Part shown: positions 6,804 to 11,232 of the stretch, piece after piece
Position numbering within the stretch: the stretch's first letter is position 1
How the letters are laid out: each line of letters opens with the position of its first letter
Assembly (NCBI GenBank): GCA_025355255.1
Contig: JANYAA010000049.1
Coordinates: forward strand, 1 to 11,232
Reading direction: 5' to 3'
Origin: Chloroflexota bacterium
Lineage (GTDB): Bacteria; Chloroflexota; Limnocylindria; Limnocylindrales; CSP1-4
Length of the DNA stretch: 11,232 nucleotides
Position numbers and translations under genes: made by a program
The notes under the pieces: generated by a model
The model's input: the letters and a program-made list of their open reading frames with translations, nothing else
Database searches by the model: none
Told to the model about the DNA's origin: nothing

Positions 6804-7390
6804 CGAACCAGAGCGTGCCCGTCGCCGACGGCGACGGGCTGGACGACGAGGTCATCGACGACGACGAGCCCGACACGGTGGCAACCGCGACGTCTTGGCG
6901 CGGTCCGTCCATCGGCCGCTGGGTGCTGTTTGGCGTCCTCGCAATCGCCATCGTGGTGCTCGACCAGATTGCCAAGGCGTGGGTGGTGACCAACCTCGTG
7001 GAGGGCCGCGACGCCACCGACATCATCGGCACATACCTGCGCCTTGTGCACGGGCGCAACTCGGGGATCCTCTTCGGGATGCTGCCTCAATCGGCCAGCG
7101 CCTTCGCCATCGTGTCGCTGGTGGTGATCGCCGGGATCATGGCCTACCACTGGAAGTCCGGCCGCGGCATCGTCACGACCATCGCCCTTGGGCTGCTGCT
7201 CGGCGGGGCCATCGGCAACTTCCTTGACCGCCTCCGGTACGGTGCAGTGGTGGACTGGATCGACATGGGCGTCGGCTCCACCCGCTTCTGGACCTACAAC
7301 ATCGGAGATGCCGCGATCACCACGTCGATCATCCTGATCATCGCCATGGCCTTCTTCCCGGTCGTCGCGTCCTGGGGGACCGATGGCTGA
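6800..7390 (+). CDS. lspA: Lipoprotein signal peptidase (signal peptidase II)
   Basis: LspA is an inner-membrane aspartyl protease that removes signal peptides from prolipoproteins after diacylglyceryl attachment to cysteine. The protein has 196 residues. Four hydrophobic helices are visible (about 41-58, 98-116, 123-140, 169-190). The catalytic aspartates are D143 in GNFLDRLRYG (139-148) and D170 in TYNIGDAAI (165-173), and the upstream motif NSGILFGML (87-95) corresponds to the family N-x-G-x-x-F-G element. The first 35 or so residues are an acidic tail with runs of Asp and Glu (10-25), which many LspA proteins lack. The start overlaps the ileS stop as ATGA, so the two are translationally coupled, and a GGGACGGG stretch lies upstream. 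A GTG at V27 would remove most of the tail but loses the coupling, so I keep the long form. ileS-lspA is a widely conserved pair. Confidence 0.93.
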   Translation: MTNQSVPVADGDGLDDEVIDDDEPDTVATATSWRGPSIGRWVLFGVLAIAIVVLDQIAKAWVVTNLVEGRDATDIIGTYLRLVHGRNSGILFGMLPQSASAFAIVSLVVIAGIMAYHWKSGRGIVTTIALGLLLGGAIGNFLDRLRYGAVVDWIDMGVGSTRFWTYNIGDAAITTSIILIIAMAFFPVVASWGTDG

Positions 7391-8504
7391 CGACGGGCGA
7401 CGGGAGGAAGACCCGGAGTCCCAGGACGCGCCCGAGCTGCTGGACGCGGTCCTGCCGGATGACGAGTTTGTCAGCGAGTTCGCCGGTGACGACGAACTGG
7501 AGCCCGATCTCCCGCTGACGCCGGCGCCGCCGTCGATTGAGCCCGGGCCGCGACGCCTGGTGGTGCCTGAAGGCGAGGTCATCCGCCGCGTGGACCGGTT
7601 TGTGGCGGACCGCACCGGCCTGTCGCGCTCGTACGTGCAGAAGCTGATCTCCGAAGGGCTGCTGGTGGACGACACCGGGCGCCGCCTCCGCGCAAACAGC
7701 GAGGTCCGCGGCGGCGCAGTCACCCTCGAGGTGCCGCCGCCGGAGATCCCGTTCCACCTGGAGCCGGACCCCACCATCCCCATCACCGTGGTGTACGAGG
7801 ATGACGACATCCTCATCGTGGACAAGCAGGCCGGGCTCGTGGTGCACCCGGCTCCCGGCCACTGGCGCGGCACACTCGTCAACGCCCTGCTGGCGCGCGG
7901 CGACCACTACGGCGGCATCGCCGTCGTCGCCCGGCCCGGCATCGTGCACCGCCTGGACCGCGACACGTCGGGGCTGCTCATCGTGGCCCGCAATGACGCC
8001 GCGCAGCAGTCCGTGATGGCGCAGCTCAAGGCGCGCCGCGTCCGAAAGACGTATCTCGCGCTGGTGCAGGGCTCGGTCAGCGCCGCTATCGGGCGGATTG
8101 AGGCGCCCATCGGCCGCGACCCCAAGGATCGCAAGCGCATGGCGGTGGTGCCTGACGGTCGTGCCGCCGTCACCGGCTATCGCGTCCGCGAGCGGTTCCG
8201 CGACTGGACGCTGCTGGAGCTTGACCTGATCACCGGGCGAACCCACCAGATCCGTGTGCACTTTGCCGCGCTGGGCCATCCCGTCGCGGGCGACCCCGTG
8301 TACGGCACCGGCACCTCGCGCAAGGGGCCCGACGGCCTGGAGCGGCTCTTCCTCCACGCATGGCGCGTGGAGCTGGTCTCGCCCGGCACCGCCAAGCTGA
8401 TCCGCGTGGAGGCGCCGCTGCCGGTGGAGCTGGAGTCGGTCCTCGAGGGGCTGCGCGCGGGCGAGACATCGGCTGGCCGACGTCACGTGGGCGGACCTGC
8501 ATGA
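7383..8504 (+). CDS. rluD: RluA/RluD-family rRNA pseudouridine synthase
   Basis: RluA-family enzymes isomerise specific uridines in 23S rRNA, or sometimes tRNA, to pseudouridine. The protein has 373 residues, longer than usual for bacterial RluD (about 320-330). An acidic tail of about 45 residues comes first, then an S4 RNA-binding domain (about 63-118, RRVDRFVADRTGLSRSYVQK). The catalytic domain follows (about 130-350) with the motif HRLDRDTSGLL (189-199), in which D192 is the catalytic aspartate, then RTHQIRVH (286-293) and GHPVAGDPVYG (298-308). The S4 domain and overall layout favour the RluD/RluC type; the exact target uridines cannot be read from sequence. The start overlaps the lspA stop by 8 bases and has GGGGGA (7374-7379) upstream. 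The rluD stop overlaps the gmk start as ATGA. Confidence 0.9.
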   Translation: MADDGRREEDPESQDAPELLDAVLPDDEFVSEFAGDDELEPDLPLTPAPPSIEPGPRRLVVPEGEVIRRVDRFVADRTGLSRSYVQKLISEGLLVDDTGRRLRANSEVRGGAVTLEVPPPEIPFHLEPDPTIPITVVYEDDDILIVDKQAGLVVHPAPGHWRGTLVNALLARGDHYGGIAVVARPGIVHRLDRDTSGLLIVARNDAAQQSVMAQLKARRVRKTYLALVQGSVSAAIGRIEAPIGRDPKDRKRMAVVPDGRAAVTGYRVRERFRDWTLLELDLITGRTHQIRVHFAALGHPVAGDPVYGTGTSRKGPDGLERLFLHAWRVELVSPGTAKLIRVEAPLPVELESVLEGLRAGETSAGRRHVGGPA

Positions 8505-9130
8505 GCAGCCCCGAGGTGCTCGAAGGCGCCCCGGGCGCCCAGCTGGTGATCATCAGCGGGCCGTCCGGCGTGGGCAAGGACACCATCATTGATGCCCTGC
8601 GCGCCCGGCCGCGGGACCCCGACTACCACTATGTCGTTACCTGCACCACGCGGCTGCCGCGGCCCGGCGAGATCCCCGATGTCTCGTACCAGTTCCTCAC
8701 GGAGCCCGCGTTCCTCGCGCTGCGCGATGCCGGCGAGCTGCTTGAGGCCAACGAGGTCCACGGCCACTGGTATGGCACGCCCCGCCGGCAGGTCGCCGCC
8801 GCCCTCGCACAGGGCCACGACGTGATCCTCAAGATCGACGTCCAGGGCGCAATGGTGGTCAAACAGCGTGTGCCGGATGCGCTGCTCGTCTTCATGGTGC
8901 CGCCGTCGCTGGAGGCGTTGTTCCAGCGGCTCCGCTCGCGCGCCACGGAGACCGCCGACGAGCTGGAGCTCCGCCAGCGCAACGCCGCCATCGAGATTGG
9001 CCGCCAGGGCGACTACGACCGCGTGGTGGTCAACGAGACCGGCCAGGTGGAGCGGACCGCTGCGGAGATCGAGGCGATCATCAGCCAGGAGAAGCGCCGG
9101 AACGCCGAGCGGCGGATCCGGGTTCGCTGA
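8501..9130 (+). CDS. gmk: Guanylate kinase
   Basis: Guanylate kinase phosphorylates GMP (and dGMP) to GDP with ATP, an essential step of guanine nucleotide supply. The protein has 209 residues, the normal size. The P-loop is GPSGVGKDT (20-28), with Asp where most members have Ser or Thr after the lysine. The GMP-binding region is recognisable in TCTTRLPRPGE (47-57), the following tyrosine Y63 and EANEVHGHWYGTPR (82-95). KIDVQGA (111-117) is the conserved strand with D113. The lid with arginines R143 to R147 comes next. The start at 8501 forms ATGA with the rluD stop and gives the family N-terminus. A start at 8360 in the same frame would overlap rluD by about 145 bases and add an unrelated Gly/Arg-rich segment, so I reject it. 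priA follows after 14 bases, with no rpoZ between. Confidence 0.93.
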   Translation: MSSPEVLEGAPGAQLVIISGPSGVGKDTIIDALRARPRDPDYHYVVTCTTRLPRPGEIPDVSYQFLTEPAFLALRDAGELLEANEVHGHWYGTPRRQVAAALAQGHDVILKIDVQGAMVVKQRVPDALLVFMVPPSLEALFQRLRSRATETADELELRQRNAAIEIGRQGDYDRVVVNETGQVERTAAEIEAIISQEKRRNAERRIRVR

Positions 9131-9134
9131 GGGG
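9129..9134 (+). promoter_or_regulatory. Ribosome-binding site of priA
   Basis: GAGGGG overlaps the last bases of the gmk stop codon and ends 10 bases before the priA ATG (9145). It is the only Shine-Dalgarno-like site near a possible start in this frame and supports translation from the same message as gmk. Confidence 0.5.
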
Positions 9135-9144
9135 CGCGTCGCCC

Positions 9145-11232
9145 ATGCTGCCGCAGGGTGAGGACGATGCGCTCCGGCGGGTGCGCGTGGCGGTGGATGC
9201 GCCCGGAGGCGCCGGCCCACGAACATGGACCTATGCAGTCCCGCTCGCGCTTGCGGGTCTTGAGACGGGCGAGGCGGTGCTCGTGCCGTTTGGCAAGGGC
9301 GGGCGACAGGCGCTGGGCATCGTCATGGGTCCCGCAGTTGGCGTGAGCGCCGACGCCGTCGCGGCCGAAGCTGAGATCCGCCCAATCGGCGCCCGCATCC
9401 GAAGCGGTGGGCCGTTGCTGCCGCCGCTCGCGCTGGCGACTGCCGACGCGATCGCCGCGCACTATCTCGCGCCGGTGGCCGCGGTCATCCGGGCCATGCT
9501 CCCGCCGGGGCTGCTCGAGCGCCTTGAGCTTGTCGCGGAGCTGACGCCCACCGGTGAAGCGCGACTTGGCGCGAGGGACGGGGGTGGGCTGGCAGCAGCC
9601 GATGTCGCCTTGCTGGACGATCTTGGCGGCAAGCCCCGCGTTGTCCGAGACCTGGGCACGCCCGAGGGCCGCGCCGCGCTGCTGCGCCGTATCCGCGCGC
9701 TGGCTGACGACGGCCTGGTGGATCTGGAGTGGATGCTGCTGGGCGCCTCGGCCGGGCCGCGGTATGAGCGGCGGGCATGGCTCACCGATGAGGGCGCTGC
9801 GGCTGCTGCGGCGATGGCGGCGGGTGAGCGTCTGGCGGGCCGACCCCTCGGACCCCGCCAGCGGGCTGTGCTGGAGGAGCTGGCCGGTGCACCTGACGCC
9901 GCGCCGGGGGCGGAGGGCATCGCGACCGCCGCCCTCTCCGAGCGTCACGGCGCCGCATCGCTGGCAGGTCTGGCGCGGCGCGGGCTGGTGCACACGGAGG
10001 CCCGTGAGCGTCCGCGCCGCCCCCTCGAAGGTCGTCCCGTCCCTTCGCGTGGCGCCCGGCCCTCGGGATCCAGGCTGACGCCAGATCAGGCGACGGCGCT
10101 GGCCTTGATCTCGACCGCCGTCGCGGCGCACAGTTCCACGCCGCTGCTGCTCGACGGCGTCACCGCTGGCGGCAAGACCGCCATCTACGTGGAGGCGATT
10201 GCGGCATCGCTGGCGGCTGGTCGCCCCGCGATGCTCCTGGTGCCGGAGATCGCGCTGTCGGTGCCCATCACGGATCGGCTGCGGGCGGATCTGGCGGCGC
10301 GCATCGCTGTGGTCCACTCGGGCCTTGGGGAGGGGGAGCGGGCCGACGAGTGGCGCCGCATCCGCGCGGGCGACGTGGACGTGGTGGTGGGGACGCGGAC
10401 GGCGCTGCTGGCGCCGCTGGCGGACGTGGGGCTGATCATCGTTGACGAGGAGCACGACGCCGCGTACAAGAGCGACCGCACGCCGCGCTTCCACGCCCGT
10501 GACGCGGCCGTGGAGTTGGCGAAGCGCGCCCGTGCTGCGATTGTGCTTGGCAGCGCCACGCCAGCGGTAGAATCGATGGGCCGCGCGCGATCCGGCGAGT
10601 GGCGCCGGGCTGTGCTGCCGGTGCGGGCGTCGGGTCAGGAGCCCGTTGTGCATGCGGTGGACATGCGCGCGGAGCTTGCTGCCGGCAACCGCGACGTCCT
10701 GTCAACCCCCCTGGCCGAGGCGCTCGCCGCGCTGGACACGGACAAGGGCGACCGGGCGATCCTGCTGATTAATCGCCGCGGGTCGGCATCAGTGGTCATC
10801 TGCCGCGACTGCGGCCACACCCAGGCGTGTCCCGACTGCGAGCGTCCGCTCGTCTTCCACCAGGCCGGGGGCTCGCTGCGTTGCCACCACTGCGGCCGAG
10901 CGTGGCCGGCGGCTGTGCGCTGCCCAAGCTGCGCATCACCCCGTATCCGGTTCCTCGGCGGTGGCACGGAGCGTGTGGAGCAGGAGGTCCGCACCAGGTT
11001 CGCGTCGTTGCGCGTTGGGCGGCTGGACCGCGATATCGCCGAGCGCAAGGGCGCGGCTGAGCGTGTGCTGGACGCATTTGCGGGCGGCGGGCTGGACGTG
11101 CTGGTGGGGACGAGCCTGGTGGCGAAGGGGCTCGACGTGCCAGAGGTGACGCTGGTGGGTGTCGTGTCCGCCGACGTTGCGCTCAACCTGCCGGACGAGC
11201 GCGCCGTGGAACGCACCTACCAGCTGCTGGCG
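9145..11232 (+). CDS. priA: Primosomal protein N' (replication restart helicase PriA), 3' end missing
   Basis: PriA is a 3'-5' superfamily 2 DNA helicase that recognises stalled forks and reloads the replisome. The frame is open from ATG 9145 to the window edge, giving 696 residues with no stop. The N-terminal 3'-end-binding domain is visible (VRVAVDAPGG.. then TWTYAVP, 13-33), followed by winged-helix-like sequence. The helicase core has Walker A GVTAGGKT (338-345, K344), VPEIALS (366-372), the DEEH box (434-437) and GSATP (469-473). Eight cysteines in four CxxC pairs (553/556, 562/565, 580/583, 593/596) form the two zinc sites of the PriA insertion. GTSLVAKGLDVPEVTLVGV (655-673) and NLPDERAVERTYQLL close the visible part, just before the expected QVAGRAGR motif. 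The Walker A differs from the common GVTGSGKTE form. It is the last visible gene of the ileS operon. Confidence 0.94.
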   Translation, partial: MLPQGEDDALRRVRVAVDAPGGAGPRTWTYAVPLALAGLETGEAVLVPFGKGGRQALGIVMGPAVGVSADAVAAEAEIRPIGARIRSGGPLLPPLALATADAIAAHYLAPVAAVIRAMLPPGLLERLELVAELTPTGEARLGARDGGGLAAADVALLDDLGGKPRVVRDLGTPEGRAALLRRIRALADDGLVDLEWMLLGASAGPRYERRAWLTDEGAAAAAAMAAGERLAGRPLGPRQRAVLEELAGAPDAAPGAEGIATAALSERHGAASLAGLARRGLVHTEARERPRRPLEGRPVPSRGARPSGSRLTPDQATALALISTAVAAHSSTPLLLDGVTAGGKTAIYVEAIAASLAAGRPAMLLVPEIALSVPITDRLRADLAARIAVVHSGLGEGERADEWRRIRAGDVDVVVGTRTALLAPLADVGLIIVDEEHDAAYKSDRTPRFHARDAAVELAKRARAAIVLGSATPAVESMGRARSGEWRRAVLPVRASGQEPVVHAVDMRAELAAGNRDVLSTPLAEALAALDTDKGDRAILLINRRGSASVVICRDCGHTQACPDCERPLVFHQAGGSLRCHHCGRAWPAAVRCPSCASPRIRFLGGGTERVEQEVRTRFASLRVGRLDRDIAERKGAAERVLDAFAGGGLDVLVGTSLVAKGLDVPEVTLVGVVSADVALNLPDERAVERTYQLLA

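Noticed and set aside
7338..8486. 382-codon minus-strand open frame across rluD
   Set aside because: It lies opposite a clear pseudouridine synthase, and its residues show no family motifs.
9013..10653. 546-codon minus-strand open frame across the gmk end and priA
   Set aside because: It shadows PriA; composition is dominated by Arg, Gly, Ala, His and Pro without motifs, and it has no plausible start signal.

Overview
The window is high-GC bacterial chromosomal DNA carrying core housekeeping genes. I see no mobile elements, no CRISPR array and no RNA genes. The isoleucyl-tRNA synthetase type, a LytR-CpsA-Psr (LCP) protein with a multi-pass N-terminus, weak or absent Shine-Dalgarno sites on some genes and the tight ileS-lspA-rluD-gmk-priA arrangement suggest a Chloroflexota lineage, perhaps the soil/freshwater Limnocylindria-Ellin6529 group. 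That assignment comes from protein flavour recalled from memory, not from a marker-gene comparison; a high-GC actinobacterium-like lineage is not excluded.

Left part (1-1385, + strand). The first 141 bases are the C-terminal tail of a membrane protein, possibly of the sodium/calcium exchanger family. A 284-base gap follows, holding two overlapping, mutually exclusive inverted repeats (191-232) and an extended -10 promoter (359-367). It leads into ilvE, the branched-chain aminotransferase (426-1385).

Middle (1404-3476). An LCP-family cell-wall ligase lies on the minus strand, converging on ilvE with an 18-base gap. It diverges from ileS across a 165-base region that carries candidate promoters for both directions.

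Right part (3477-11232, + strand). This is a compact operon. ileS and lspA overlap by ATGA, lspA and rluD overlap by 8 bases, rluD and gmk overlap by ATGA, and a 14-base gap separates gmk from priA. The priA gene runs off the window just before its last helicase motif. Together these genes charge tRNA-Ile, trim lipoproteins, modify rRNA, make GDP and restart replication forks. ilvE and ileS are functionally linked, since one makes isoleucine and the other charges it.

The most notable point is the IleRS. Its class I HIGH signature is rearranged to GVHH, and its KMSKS loop is PMHKS. From memory, a GXHH motif is the form linked to mupirocin hyper-resistance in type 2 IleRS. Here it occupies the standard ileS-lspA locus rather than an accessory one.
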